A stretch of 64,000 nucleotides of DNA from Faecalibacillus intestinalis (GTDB lineage: Bacteria > Bacillota_I > Bacilli_A > Erysipelotrichales > Coprobacillaceae). The stretch spans positions 199,062 to 263,061 of the forward strand of contig NZ_PYLQ01000002.1 of NCBI RefSeq assembly GCF_003024685.1, in the 5' to 3' direction. Both the position numbers and the translations under genes were made by a program. Below, one piece after another: positions 17,353 to 28,662 of the stretch. The first letter of the stretch is position 1, and each line of letters begins with the position of its first letter. The notes below the pieces were generated by a model. It saw only the letters and a program-made list of their open reading frames with translations, ran no database searches and was not told the origin of the DNA.

Positions 17353-17427
17353 AGTAGGCATTAACTATTTTAAAAAAGAGCAATAGCTTTATTGTATCTT
17401 CTTTTAAATAGTTGGCCTACTTTTTTT
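17353..17427 (+). terminator. Large leader terminator/attenuator of the mannose-type PTS operon
   Basis: AGTAGGC (17353-17359) pairs with GCCTACT (17415-17421), followed inward by AACTATTT/AAATAGTT and AAAA/TTTT, then seven T. An inner hairpin (CAATA/TATTG) caps it. It lies between promoter and first gene, 40 nt before the start, so transcription of the operon must pass it. Regulation by attenuation is inferred; no known riboswitch was recognised. Confidence 0.65.
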
Positions 17428-17463
17428 GTTATTCAATGTTAATTAAAGAGAGGGAGGAAAAAT

Positions 17464-18456
17464 ATGGTAGGAATTATTCTTGCAAGTCATGGTGAATTCG
17501 CTAATGGAATTTTACAATCTGGTTCTATGATTTTCGGTGAACAAAAAGATGTAAAAGCTGTGACTTTACAACCAAGTGAAGGTCCTGATGATTTAAGAGC
17601 AAAAATGGAAGAAGCTATTTCCACTTTTGAAAATCAAGACGAAGTTCTTTTCTTAGTTGATTTATGGAGTGGAACTCCATTTAATCAAGCTAACTTATTA
17701 CTTAACGGTCATGAAGATCATTGGGCTATCGTTACTGGGTTAAATTTACCAATGCTTATTGAAGCATATGCAATGCGTATGTCTACTGACAGCGCACATG
17801 AAATCGCAACTCATATCTGTGAAGTTGCTAGAGACGGAGTTAACATTCGTCCAGAAGAATTAGAACCTAAAAAGGAAGAAACAGTAAAAGCTGAAAACCC
17901 AGCACCTGCTGGGGCTATTCCTGAAGGAACTGTTCTTGGAGATGGACATATTAAATATGTCTTAGCTCGTGTTGATACACGTTTATTACATGGTCAAGTA
18001 GCTACTACTTGGACAAAATCAACTCAACCAACTCGTATCATTGTTGTATCTGATGCAGTATCTCAAGATGCATTACGTAAACAAATGATTGAACAAGCTG
18101 CACCACCAGGTGTTAAAGCAAACGTTGTACCAATCAAAAAGATGATCGAAGTCGCTAAAGATCCTCGTTTTGGTGCTACTAAAGCTTTATTGTTATTTGA
18201 AACTCCTCAAGATGCTTTAAGAGCTATTGAAGGTGGCGTTGATATTAAAGAATTAAATATTGGTTCTATGGCTCACTCAGTTGGTAAAGTGGTTGTTAAT
18301 AAAGCCATTGCTATGAATCAAGATGATGTTGAAACTTTAGAAAAATTAAAAGAAATGGGTGTTACTTTCGATGTTCGTAAAGTACCTGCTGATTCTAAAG
18401 AAAATATGGACAGTCTTCTTAAAAAAGCAAAGACTGAACTTCAAAATATGAAATAG
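17464..18456 (+). CDS. manX: PTS mannose-type EIIAB
   Basis: Cytoplasmic phosphotransfer protein of the mannose family. The EIIA domain (residues 1-~130) has the active histidine in GIILASHGEFANG. A Pro/Ala/Glu-rich linker (about 137-157) leads to EIIB (~160-325) with the active histidine in VDTRLLHGQVATTW. Length 330 aa is normal for fused ManX/ManL. It is first in the operon EIIAB-EIIC-EIID-DUF956, with GGGAGG before the start. Mannose-family systems import mannose, glucose, glucosamine or related hexoses; the exact sugar is not evident. Confidence 0.93.
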   Translation: MVGIILASHGEFANGILQSGSMIFGEQKDVKAVTLQPSEGPDDLRAKMEEAISTFENQDEVLFLVDLWSGTPFNQANLLLNGHEDHWAIVTGLNLPMLIEAYAMRMSTDSAHEIATHICEVARDGVNIRPEELEPKKEETVKAENPAPAGAIPEGTVLGDGHIKYVLARVDTRLLHGQVATTWTKSTQPTRIIVVSDAVSQDALRKQMIEQAAPPGVKANVVPIKKMIEVAKDPRFGATKALLLFETPQDALRAIEGGVDIKELNIGSMAHSVGKVVVNKAIAMNQDDVETLEKLKEMGVTFDVRKVPADSKENMDSLLKKAKTELQNMK

Positions 18457-18468
18457 GGGGAAAATTTA

Positions 18469-19284
18469 ATGTCTGCAATTACTATTATGTTAATTATTTT
18501 AGTAGCATTATTAGCAGGTATGGAAGGGATTTTAGATGAATTCCAATTCCATCAACCACTAGTAGCGTGTACTTTAATTGGTTTAGTTTCAGGACATCTA
18601 AGTGAAGGTATTATCTTAGGTGGTTCTTTACAAATGATTGCCTTAGGATGGGCAAACGTTGGTGCTGCTGTTGCTCCAGATGCTGCTTTAGCTTCTGTTG
18701 CTTCTGCAATTATCATGGTTTTAGGTTTAAATGGTGGTACTGTTAATACACAAACAGCTATCTCTACTTCAATTGCTGTTGCAATTCCTTTATCAGTAGC
18801 TGGTTTATTCTTAACTATGATTTGTCGTACAATCGCTATCCCATTAGTTCACTTAATGGATGGTGCTGCTGAAAAAGGAGATTTCCGTAAAATTGAAATC
18901 TATCAAATTTTAGGTATCTTATTACAAGGTGTCAGAATCGCAGTTCCTGCTGCTGCACTATGTATCGTTCCTGCTGAAGCAGTAACTAGTGTTTTAAATC
19001 AAATGCCTGCTTGGTTATCAGGTGGTATGACTGTTGGTGGTGGAATGGTTGCCGCTGTAGGTTATGCAATGGTTATTAATATGATGTCAACTAAAGAAAC
19101 TTGGCCATTCTTTGCTATCGGTTTCGTATTAGCTGCATTAAGCGAATTAACATTAATCGCTTTAGGTGCTTTAGGTGTTGCTATTGCTTTAATTTACTTA
19201 GGATTAAAAGAAAACGGTGGTTCAGGTAATGGTGGTTCTACTGGTTCTGGTGATCCATTAGGTGATATTTTAAATGACTATTAA
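18469..19284 (+). CDS. manY: PTS mannose-type EIIC
   Basis: A 271-aa membrane component with about seven to nine hydrophobic segments, beginning SAITIMLIILVALLAGMEGI and containing GGSLQMIALGWANVGAA, both hallmarks of ManY/ManM. It forms the sugar-translocating channel together with EIID. The C-terminal 20 residues are Gly/Ser-rich (GGSGNGGSTGSGDP), a flexible tail slightly unusual for the family. It lies 12 bp after the EIIAB stop and is preceded by a GGGGG-type ribosome site. Confidence 0.93.
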   Translation: MSAITIMLIILVALLAGMEGILDEFQFHQPLVACTLIGLVSGHLSEGIILGGSLQMIALGWANVGAAVAPDAALASVASAIIMVLGLNGGTVNTQTAISTSIAVAIPLSVAGLFLTMICRTIAIPLVHLMDGAAEKGDFRKIEIYQILGILLQGVRIAVPAAALCIVPAEAVTSVLNQMPAWLSGGMTVGGGMVAAVGYAMVINMMSTKETWPFFAIGFVLAALSELTLIALGALGVAIALIYLGLKENGGSGNGGSTGSGDPLGDILNDY

Positions 19285-19304
19285 TCTTGAAGGAGGAAAG
19301 AAAT

Positions 19305-20222
19305 ATGGCAGAAAAAATTCAATTAACTAAAAAAGATCGTTTATCAGTTGCTTGGCGTCATCAGTTCCTTCAAGGATCATGGAACTATGAACGTATGCAA
19401 AATGGTGGTTGGTGTTATTCAATTATCCCAGCTATCAAAAAATTATACAAAGATCCACAAGATAGAGCAGATGCTTTAAAAAGACATCTAGAATTCTATA
19501 ATACACATCCTTATGTTTCAGCTCCAGTTATGGGTGTTACATTAGCCTTAGAAGAAGAAAGAGCTAATGGTGCGGAAATCAATAATCAAGCTATTCAAGG
19601 GGTTAAAGTTGGTATGATGGGACCTCTTGCAGGGGTTGGAGATCCAGTATTCTGGTTCACTTTAAGACCAATCTTAGGTGCTTTAGGTGCTTCTCTTGCT
19701 TTAGGTGGAAGTATTGTTGGTCCATTATTATTCTTCTTTGCTTGGAATATTATCCGTATGGCATTTATTTGGTATACTCAAGAATTTGGATATAAAGTCG
19801 GTACTTCTATCGCAAAAGATTTATCTGGTGGTTTATTAGGTAAAATTACTCAAGGTGCTTCTATTTTAGGTATGTTCATTATCGGTTCTTTAGTTCAACG
19901 TTGGGTAAGTATTTCATTTACTCCTGTTGTTTCTAGAGTTACTCAATCTGAAGGTGCTTATATTGATTGGAGTCAAATCAAAGGTGGAGCTGAAGGTATT
20001 AAATCAGCTTTATCTCAATATGCTTCCCTTGGAGCTAATGGATTAGATAAAATTAAAGTTACTACTTTACAACAAAACTTAGATCAATTAATTCCTGGAC
20101 TTGCAGCATTATTACTTACATTACTTTGCTGCTGGTTATTAAAGAAAAAAGTTTCACCAATCGTTATTATCGTTGCATTATTTATCGTTGGTATCTTAGC
20201 TCGTTTAGCTGGAATTATGTAA
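19305..20222 (+). CDS. manZ: PTS mannose-type EIID
   Basis: A 305-aa membrane component. Family features are the N-terminal SWNYERMQNGGW-like stretch (WNYERMQNGGWCYSIIPAIK), HPYVSAPVMGVTLALEEE, and GPLAGVGDPVFWFTLRPI. AGGAGG precedes ATG 19305; a TTG 18 nt upstream overlaps the ribosome site and is rejected. The C-terminal half has about four membrane helices. It acts with EIIC in uptake. The gene is third in the operon. Confidence 0.93.
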   Translation: MAEKIQLTKKDRLSVAWRHQFLQGSWNYERMQNGGWCYSIIPAIKKLYKDPQDRADALKRHLEFYNTHPYVSAPVMGVTLALEEERANGAEINNQAIQGVKVGMMGPLAGVGDPVFWFTLRPILGALGASLALGGSIVGPLLFFFAWNIIRMAFIWYTQEFGYKVGTSIAKDLSGGLLGKITQGASILGMFIIGSLVQRWVSISFTPVVSRVTQSEGAYIDWSQIKGGAEGIKSALSQYASLGANGLDKIKVTTLQQNLDQLIPGLAALLLTLLCCWLLKKKVSPIVIIVALFIVGILARLAGIM

Positions 20223-20254
20223 TTTAAAAAGTTCAATATTTATGGAGGGAATAT

Positions 20255-20629
20255 ATGGTACAATCATTAAATAAAAAAGTCGATTTAACAATTAATGCTA
20301 CTTCTTATTTAGGAATGGCAAACTATGGTAAAGTGTTAGTCGGGGATGAAGCTTTTGAATATTACAATGATAAAAACGTCAATGATTATATTCAAATTCC
20401 TTGGTCTGAAGTAACAGAAATCATGGCAAGTGTCATGTTTAAAGGAAAATGGATTCCTCGTTTTGCAGTTGTTACGAAAAACAACGGAAACTTTATCTTT
20501 TCGACAAGAGATAATAAAAAGACATTAAGAGCTGTTAGAAATTATGTTGATCCAAATAATATGGTTCGTTCTCTTAGTTTCTTTCAAGTAATCTCTCGTG
20601 GTTTAAAATCATTATTCAAACGTAAATAA
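20255..20629 (+). CDS. manO: DUF956 protein, ManO-like
   Basis: A 124-aa cytoplasmic protein matching the DUF956 family, which is almost always the last gene of mannose PTS operons in Firmicutes. It shows the conserved NATSYLGMANYGKVLVGDEA and IPWSEV stretches. It is presumed to modulate the mannose PTS; the mechanism is not established. GGAGGG lies before the ATG and it follows EIID by 32 bp. A terminator ends the operon right after it. Confidence 0.8.
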   Translation: MVQSLNKKVDLTINATSYLGMANYGKVLVGDEAFEYYNDKNVNDYIQIPWSEVTEIMASVMFKGKWIPRFAVVTKNNGNFIFSTRDNKKTLRAVRNYVDPNNMVRSLSFFQVISRGLKSLFKRK

Positions 20630-20638
20630 ATATTGAGC

Positions 20639-20664
20639 AAAGGAGCTTCATTGCTCCTTTTTTT
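20639..20664 (+). terminator. Terminator of the mannose-type PTS operon
   Basis: AAAGGAGC/GCTCCTTT stem with TTCATT loop and seven-T run. Confidence 0.85.
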
Positions 20665-20687
20665 GTTATAATGAAAGAGGTGATAAT

Positions 20688-21548
20688 ATGGATCTAAATA
20701 GAATACATTATTTCTTTAAAGCTGTTGAATATAAAAACTTTACGCAAGCAGCTAACGCTTGTCATATTGGACAAACAACCATGTCTAAATACATTGCTGT
20801 CTTAGAGCAAGAACTCCAAACACAGCTATTTATAAGAGAACATAGAACATTAACTCTTACTAAACAAGGAAAACAGTTCTATGAAGGAATGAAAAACATT
20901 TATGCTTCTTATCAAACTTTATGTCAAAATATTCAACAAACGAATACTTTACATATAGGCATGAAAACAACAGATTTTACAGACTTTGAAATTCTTGAAA
21001 GCTTTGAAAAGAAATACCCACATCTTTCTATTTCTTATTCTTATCTTGAAGAAAATGAATTGATGGAAGGCCTAAAAGCGCATCAACTCGATGCGTTAAT
21101 TTCTCCAAGTATGCTCTCTTTCTACAAAAATAATCCAATTGAAACAACAACCTTATCTAAAGAAAACGTTTCTCTTGTTTGTTCAAAAGAACTGATCCAT
21201 AAATATCATACAATAGAAAAGGTCATGCAATCTGTTCCCTATATTACAAAAGCAACAGATCAAAACTATCATCAATTATGTAAAGATGAACTTTATAAAA
21301 TTTATCATACAACTTTTAATAAAGTAGAATACGTTAAAGAATTTCCCAAACAACTTCTTTTACTTAATCTATCTAGAGGTTTTTCAATCCTTCCTACAAA
21401 AGAAGTAGAAAACAGAGATCAGTTCTATTTAGAGGATATTAGTAAATACTTTGCTGATCTTGAAAAAATAGATCTTGTTTATTTAAAACAAAATAAATCA
21501 GAGAACTTAAATCTATTATTGCAACATATTCATGAAAAAAAGTGCTAG
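20688..21548 (+). CDS. LysR-family transcriptional regulator
   Basis: A 286-aa regulator. The winged helix-turn-helix at residues 1-60 is typical (MDLNRIHYFFKAVEYKNFTQ, then AANACHIGQTTMSKYIAVLE and RTLTLTKQGKQFYEGM). The effector domain runs from about residue 85 and is shorter and less conserved. Its targets cannot be deduced; the downstream MATE gene at 21618 or the PTS operon upstream are candidates by position. GAGGTGA precedes the start. Confidence 0.88.
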   Translation: MDLNRIHYFFKAVEYKNFTQAANACHIGQTTMSKYIAVLEQELQTQLFIREHRTLTLTKQGKQFYEGMKNIYASYQTLCQNIQQTNTLHIGMKTTDFTDFEILESFEKKYPHLSISYSYLEENELMEGLKAHQLDALISPSMLSFYKNNPIETTTLSKENVSLVCSKELIHKYHTIEKVMQSVPYITKATDQNYHQLCKDELYKIYHTTFNKVEYVKEFPKQLLLLNLSRGFSILPTKEVENRDQFYLEDISKYFADLEKIDLVYLKQNKSENLNLLLQHIHEKKC

Positions 21549-21564
21549 ATTAAGCATTTTTTTT
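21537..21564 (+). terminator. Terminator after the LysR gene
   Basis: Ten-bp stem with one G-T pair (AAAAAGTGCT with AGCATTTTTT), overlapping the stop codon and followed by T. Confidence 0.65.
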
Positions 21565-21617
21565 CGTTTTATCTTTTAACATTTATTCTATATAATACAA
21601 AGCAAGGAGTTGATGTT

Positions 21618-22952
21618 ATGCAAAAAGATTTAACAAAAGGCAGTGCCTTAAAAAATATTATTACTTTCTCATTACCATTTTTACTTGCTAATTTCTTACA
21701 AACATTCTATGGCATGGCTGATTTATTTATTGTCGGTCAATACAATGGAGCCGCTTCTTTATCAGGGGTTTCTATTGGAAGTCAGGTCATGCATATGATT
21801 ACTGTTATGCTTGTAGGAATTGCAATGGGTTCAACGGTCATGATTGGTCGTTATGTTGGTGAAAGAAAAGAAGAAGAAAAAAGGATGACTGTAGGAAATA
21901 CAATCATTATCTTTATGATTTTATCTCTGATTGTTACTTTGATTTTATTATTCTTTATTAATCCGATTGTTTCTATTATGTCTACACCTGTAGAAGCAAT
22001 TCAAGAAACAACACTTTATTTAAAAATATGTTTTATTGGAATTCCTTTTATTACTGCTTACAATATTATTAGTTCTATTTTTAGAGGATTAGGGGATTCT
22101 AAAAGTCCTATGTATTTTGTGGCAGTTGCTTGTTTTTTTAATATCGTGTTAGATTTTATTTTCATTGGTTATTTCAATATGCATGCCGTTGGAGCAGCAT
22201 TTGGGACAGTGATTTCACAACTTATTAGTGTAATTGTTGCTTTATTTGCAATCATTAAAAGAAAATTGATTGTCATCCATAGATACCATTTGAAATTACA
22301 TAAAAAAATTATTAAAGATATCTTTAAAATCGGTTTTCCTATTTCTATGCAAGATGGTCTTATTCAAGTATCATTCATTATTATTACGATTATCGCAAAC
22401 ATGCGTGGTGTTGATATTGCCGCAGCAGTTGGTGTTGTAGAAAAAATCATTAGCTTTTTATTCTTAGTACCATCAAGTATGCTTTCAGCAATCTCTGCTA
22501 TATGTGCCCAATGTGTAGGAACAAAACAACATCAACGTGCTCGCCAAACATTACGTTATGGAATGATGATTGCTTTAGGATTTGGAATTTTCTTTGCGAT
22601 TACTTGTCAATTTATTTCCAAGGAAATTCTTTCGTTATTCACAAGTGAAGCTGCAGTTATTGTGTATGGTAGTCAATATTTAAAAGGATATGTTTTAGAT
22701 TGTGTCTTTGCTTCTATTCATTTTTGTTTTAGTGGTTTCTTTACAGCTTATGGTTATTCTATGATTTCATTTATTCATAATGTAATTTCCATAGCCCTTA
22801 TAAGAGTTCCAGGAGCTTATATTACTTCTAAGCTTTTCCCTGATACTTTGCTTCCTATGGGTCTTACACCAGCATTAGGTTCTATTTTATCAGCAATGAT
22901 TTGTGTAAGTATTTTTATCATTATGAAGAAAAAGAATAAATTTGATTATTAA
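21618..22952 (+). CDS. MATE-family exporter 2
   Basis: A 444-aa membrane protein with about 12 hydrophobic segments. MATE signatures are seen in FSLPFLLANFLQTFYGMADL at the N-terminus and FRGLGDSKSPMYF in the middle. It is related to the exporter at 10142-11479 but clearly diverged, so not a recent duplicate. The substrate is unknown. AGGAG precedes the ATG. It follows the LysR gene, which may control it. Confidence 0.88.
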   Translation: MQKDLTKGSALKNIITFSLPFLLANFLQTFYGMADLFIVGQYNGAASLSGVSIGSQVMHMITVMLVGIAMGSTVMIGRYVGERKEEEKRMTVGNTIIIFMILSLIVTLILLFFINPIVSIMSTPVEAIQETTLYLKICFIGIPFITAYNIISSIFRGLGDSKSPMYFVAVACFFNIVLDFIFIGYFNMHAVGAAFGTVISQLISVIVALFAIIKRKLIVIHRYHLKLHKKIIKDIFKIGFPISMQDGLIQVSFIIITIIANMRGVDIAAAVGVVEKIISFLFLVPSSMLSAISAICAQCVGTKQHQRARQTLRYGMMIALGFGIFFAITCQFISKEILSLFTSEAAVIVYGSQYLKGYVLDCVFASIHFCFSGFFTAYGYSMISFIHNVISIALIRVPGAYITSKLFPDTLLPMGLTPALGSILSAMICVSIFIIMKKKNKFDY

Positions 22953-22977
22953 AACGTCATCCAAGTGATGACGTTTT
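22951..22977. terminator. Bidirectional terminator between MATE 2 and XRE gene
   Basis: Perfect 11-bp stem AAAACGTCATC/GATGACGTTTT around CAAGT, with T on both sides; shared by convergent genes. Confidence 0.88.
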
Positions 22978-23867
22978 TACTTAAACTTAATTGAAAGAAT
23001 ACATGTATAATCATTCTTTATCTTTTTGTTTGTTTCTAACTCTTTTATAGGAAGAGATGTGACATGATTTTTTCCATAAGATAATGCCACTAACATTTGT
23101 TTTTTACTATATTTAATAGATGTTTTTTCTTCAATTTGATTATAATCCCAAACATCATAGTTACTAATGTTTTCTATAAATGAAATATCTTTAGCTACAT
23201 AATACCCATCTTCAAAAGCATCTATAATCTTCAAAGTAGATGCTTCTCGATCTATTACTAAAGCAATATTTCCGGTATTTGTTCCTTTTGAAGGATTATT
23301 ATAAAATGTACAGATTTCTTTATCAGATATCTTTTTACCTTTTTGATATTGGGTTAAATACATAGTTAATGAATCAAAATCTTTTTTTGAATTATAATGA
23401 AATAACAAAATATCACCTGGATGATTAGAAAGCATATTTGCTGTTTGCATTTCTGTGCTTTTTTCTAAATAAGGTTCTATATAGTTTTGTGGTTGTGTTA
23501 ATTTTTTGTAGATAAATATGCTTGTAATAAATATGAAAACAACAAGCATAACTATTAATAATTTTATAATTTTCTTTAGATACTTTTGTTTGTTTTTATT
23601 ATCTTTTGTAATCTGAATAATATTTTCTTCTGCTTTTTGTTCAATTGTTTCTTTAGGTATATCTTCTCCAGCAAGAAACTCATTAATACTTATATCTAGT
23701 ATTTTACATAATTCTAGATAAACAGAGACATCCGGTAAACAGATACCTCTTTCCCATTTAGAGACTGATTTATCAGACATATTTAACTTTTCAGCAAGCT
23801 GTTTTTGTGTTAAGCCTTGTTCTTTTCTTTTAAAAGCTATATATTTACCTATTTTGATAAGATCCAT
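22977..23867 (-). CDS. Membrane-anchored XRE-type regulator
   Basis: A 296-aa protein. Residues 1-60 form a Cro/C1-type helix-turn-helix (IAFKRKEQGLTQKQLAEKLN, then MSDKSVSKWERG and LPDVSVYLELCKIL). A charged linker leads to one membrane segment (about residues 105-127) and a C-terminal ~170-residue domain likely outside the cell. This layout suggests a one-component sensor, but ligand and targets are unknown. ATG 23867 has AAAGGAAG upstream; an ATG 21 nt earlier lacks one. It is convergent with MATE 2 and divergent from the GH1 gene. Confidence 0.8.
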   Translation of the reverse strand: MDLIKIGKYIAFKRKEQGLTQKQLAEKLNMSDKSVSKWERGICLPDVSVYLELCKILDISINEFLAGEDIPKETIEQKAEENIIQITKDNKNKQKYLKKIIKLLIVMLVVFIFITSIFIYKKLTQPQNYIEPYLEKSTEMQTANMLSNHPGDILLFHYNSKKDFDSLTMYLTQYQKGKKISDKEICTFYNNPSKGTNTGNIALVIDREASTLKIIDAFEDGYYVAKDISFIENISNYDVWDYNQIEEKTSIKYSKKQMLVALSYGKNHVTSLPIKELETNKKIKNDYTCILSIKFK

Positions 23868-23950
23868 ATGACCACTTCCTTTAATCAAATCATATCATTT
23901 TAAATAGAAAACAACACCTCTTATAAGTAGAATTGGTTTTTATATTATGA

Positions 23951-25498
<1,548 letters not shown>

Positions 25499-25500
25499 TT

Positions 25501-25525
25501 AAGGAATCGAAAGATTCCTTTTTTC
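25501..25525 (+). terminator. Terminator after the GH1 gene
   Basis: AAGGAATC/GATTCCTT stem, GAAA tetraloop, six T. Confidence 0.88.
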
Positions 25526-25628
25526 ATACGTATTATCTTGCGTACTATCATACATACTTTTTATATTTTCTTTTATTGAAAATCATAGAAAGGGACTTTG
25601 TGATATAATTAGATAAAGGAGATTTTTT

Positions 25629-26435
25629 ATGAAAGAGAAAGTATTATTTTTTGATATAGATGGGACATTAGTATGCTCACAAATGGGAATTTATGAAATA
25701 CCTTTAGGTGTAAAACAACAATTAAATAGATTAAAGAAACAAGGACATAAACTCTTTATTTGTAGTGGAAGACCCAAAGCCATGTTAGATGAAAAATGGC
25801 TCGATGGAACTTTTGACGGTTATATTTTAAATAATGGTGGTTATGTAGAAATTGATGGAAAATCTATTTATGAAAATAGAATGGATTATGAGTTATGTTT
25901 AAAGACAGCAAATATGTTAGAAGAACTTCATTGTGATTATATGATTGCGACAGCGAATCATTTATACATTGATCCTTCTTATAAAGAACTTTATAACTTC
26001 TTTGTTCAAAAGGGACATTTTGAAGATCTATTTACAATAAAGTTTGATCGTAATGAGGTATTAAAAAGAGCGATTAAAATAGAAGCAAATGTCACAAATA
26101 AAGATCGTGAAAAAATAGAAAAGTATATCCAAAATGATTTTGGTTATGTTATTAATTTTGATGAACATGGCAGTGACAATGCATTTGAATTCTATTCACC
26201 AACAATTTCAAAAGCAACAGGTATTCAAAAAGTTCTTGATCATTATCATTTAGATCAAGATGACACATACGCTTTTGGTGATGGAGAAAATGATTTAGAA
26301 ATGATTGAATTTTGTCGTGTAGGGGTTGCTATGGGAAATGCCTGTGATTTATTAAAAGCTAAAGCAAATATTATTTGTAAATCGGTTGTTGATGATGGTT
26401 TAGAAGATATTTTAAAAATACTATTTAATGATTAA
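25629..26435 (+). CDS. Cof-type HAD-superfamily phosphatase
   Basis: A 268-aa HAD hydrolase of the Cof/YbiV type, probably dephosphorylating sugar phosphates or cofactor phosphates. The nucleophile motif is FFDIDGTLV at residues 7-15, motif II is FICSGRP, and motif IV is GDGENDLEM near residue 218. The C2-type cap lies between. It overlaps by position the ribosome site of the GH36 gene and forms an operon with GH36 and GH13, so a link to sugar metabolism is likely. Confidence 0.88.
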   Translation: MKEKVLFFDIDGTLVCSQMGIYEIPLGVKQQLNRLKKQGHKLFICSGRPKAMLDEKWLDGTFDGYILNNGGYVEIDGKSIYENRMDYELCLKTANMLEELHCDYMIATANHLYIDPSYKELYNFFVQKGHFEDLFTIKFDRNEVLKRAIKIEANVTNKDREKIEKYIQNDFGYVINFDEHGSDNAFEFYSPTISKATGIQKVLDHYHLDQDDTYAFGDGENDLEMIEFCRVGVAMGNACDLLKAKANIICKSVVDDGLEDILKILFND

Positions 26436-26445
26436 GGAGAAATCT

Positions 26446-28662
26446 ATGATTGTATTTCATGAAGAAAGTAAAACTTTTCATTTGTATAATAATGAAATTA
26501 GTTATGTGTTTAAAATCTTAGAAAATAATCAATTAGGACAACTCTATTATGGAAAAAGAATTCATGATCGTAAAGACTTTGATCATTTATTAGAACTTTT
26601 TCCCCGTCCTATGTCATCTTGTAGCTATAAAGGGGATTTAAGTTTTTCATTAGAACATATTAAACAAGAATATCCTGTTTATGGTTCAGGTGATTTACGT
26701 CATCCTGCTATCGATATTTTACAAGAAAATGGGAGTCATATTTTAAACTTTGAATATGTAAGTCATGAAATCATACAAGGAAAACCAAAATTAAAAGATC
26801 TTCCTGCTACCTATGTAGAAAATGAAAACGAAGCTCAAACTCTTATCATTACCTTATATGATGAAATCATTGAAACAAAACTACAATTAAGTTATACCAT
26901 TTATCAAGATTTTCCTGTAATTACAAGAAATGCTTTTATTGTTAATGAGGGGAAACAAAAATTAAGACTTAATCAAATGATGTCTATGTCTTTAGACTTA
27001 CCTGATCAAGATTATGAAATGATTGAACTTACAGGATCATGGGCAAGAGAACGTTCTATTAAAACAAGAAAACTTACAGAAGGTATTCAAAGTATTTATT
27101 CTTTAAGAGGATGTTCTTCACATCAATTTAATCCTTTTATTGCTTTAAAAAGAGAAAATTGTAAAGAAACAAGTGGTGAAGTTTTAGGTTTTAGTTTGGT
27201 TTATAGTGGTAACTTTTTAGCCCAAGTAGAAGTTGATAATTATCATGTCTCACGTGTCTCTATGGGAATTCATCCTCATTGTTTTGAATATCTATTAGAT
27301 CATTTAGATTCGTTTCAAAGTCCTGAAGTTGTGATGGTTTATAGTGATCAAGGATTGAATAAGATGTCACAAACATATCATCAACTTTATCAAAAAAGAC
27401 TTGCTAGAGGAAAGTATCGAGATCAAGTAAGACCTATTTTGGTGAATAATTGGGAAGGAACTTATTTTGATTTTAATGAAGATAAGATTGTTTCAATGGC
27501 TAATACAGCAAAAGAATTAGGAATTGAGTTATTTGTGTTAGATGATGGTTGGTTTGGTAATAGAAATAATGATCATCAAGGATTAGGAGATTGGTTCCCT
27601 AATTTAGATAAATTGCCTCATGGAATTAGTGGGCTATCAAAGAGAATTCATGATTTAGGTTTAAAATTTGGATTATGGTTTGAACCAGAGATGGTCAATG
27701 AAGATTCTAACTTATATAGAAATCATCCTGAATGGGTATTAAAAACACCTCATAGAAAGAGTTGTCATGGGAGAAATCAATATATTTTAGATTTTTCTAA
27801 TCCTGAGGTTATCAACTATATTGCCCAGGCAATGATGAATGTGATTGATGATTCCTATATTTCATATATTAAATGGGACATGAATCGTTGTATGTCAGAA
27901 GTCTATTCAAGCATTCATGATGTTTCATCACAAGGAAGAGTCATGCATGAATATATCCTAGGTGTTTATCATTTATACGAAGTTTTAACCAATAAATACC
28001 CTGATATACTCTTTGAATCCTGTGCAAGTGGAGGCGCACGCTTTGATCCAGGAATGCTTTATTATGCCCCTCAATGTTGGACCAGTGATGATACTGATGC
28101 CATAGAAAGATTAAAGATTCAATATGGAACTTCTCTTGTTTACCCACTTTCTTCAATGGGATCACATGTTTCAGCAATTCCTAATCATCAAACATTTAGA
28201 AATACACCACTTGAAACACGTGCTAATGTAGCTTATTTTGGTACTTTTGGTTATGAATTAGATGTTAATCAATTAACCTTTGAAGAAAAAGAAATTATTA
28301 AAAAACAAATTAATTTTATGAAACAATATCGTTCTTTATTTCAATTTGGAACATTTTATCGTTTAAAAAGTCCATTTACATCAAACGAAACAGCTTGGAT
28401 GGTTGTCTCTCATGATAAAACACAAGCAATTGTTGGTTACTATCGACCTTTACAAGAAGTTAATGTAGGTTATCGTCGTTTACCTTTATTAGGTTTAGAT
28501 GAAAATAAGGTTTATCATGTAAATGATTTAGATTTATATGGTGATGAGTTGATGAATGTGGGTTTGATTATAAGTGATGGTTCAAGTGGTGAGAATAAGG
28601 ATGGTATTGGAGATTATTATTCTAAATTATATATTTTAAAGGAGAGAAAAGAAAATGAGTAA
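26446..28662 (+). CDS. Alpha-galactosidase (GH36)
   Basis: A 738-aa cytoplasmic alpha-galactosidase releasing galactose from raffinose-type sugars. It has the beta-sandwich N-terminal domain (about 1-320) and the barrel with FVLDDGWFGNRNNDH, nucleophile Asp in IKWDMNRCMS, and acid/base Asp in CWTSDDTDAIERL. Length is normal for the tetrameric bacterial type. ATG 26446 follows AAGGAG; an ATG 18 nt upstream lies within the HAD gene end and is rejected. No signal peptide. It overlaps the GH13 gene by 8 bp, so they are translationally coupled. Confidence 0.92.
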   Translation: MIVFHEESKTFHLYNNEISYVFKILENNQLGQLYYGKRIHDRKDFDHLLELFPRPMSSCSYKGDLSFSLEHIKQEYPVYGSGDLRHPAIDILQENGSHILNFEYVSHEIIQGKPKLKDLPATYVENENEAQTLIITLYDEIIETKLQLSYTIYQDFPVITRNAFIVNEGKQKLRLNQMMSMSLDLPDQDYEMIELTGSWARERSIKTRKLTEGIQSIYSLRGCSSHQFNPFIALKRENCKETSGEVLGFSLVYSGNFLAQVEVDNYHVSRVSMGIHPHCFEYLLDHLDSFQSPEVVMVYSDQGLNKMSQTYHQLYQKRLARGKYRDQVRPILVNNWEGTYFDFNEDKIVSMANTAKELGIELFVLDDGWFGNRNNDHQGLGDWFPNLDKLPHGISGLSKRIHDLGLKFGLWFEPEMVNEDSNLYRNHPEWVLKTPHRKSCHGRNQYILDFSNPEVINYIAQAMMNVIDDSYISYIKWDMNRCMSEVYSSIHDVSSQGRVMHEYILGVYHLYEVLTNKYPDILFESCASGGARFDPGMLYYAPQCWTSDDTDAIERLKIQYGTSLVYPLSSMGSHVSAIPNHQTFRNTPLETRANVAYFGTFGYELDVNQLTFEEKEIIKKQINFMKQYRSLFQFGTFYRLKSPFTSNETAWMVVSHDKTQAIVGYYRPLQEVNVGYRRLPLLGLDENKVYHVNDLDLYGDELMNVGLIISDGSSGENKDGIGDYYSKLYILKERKENE

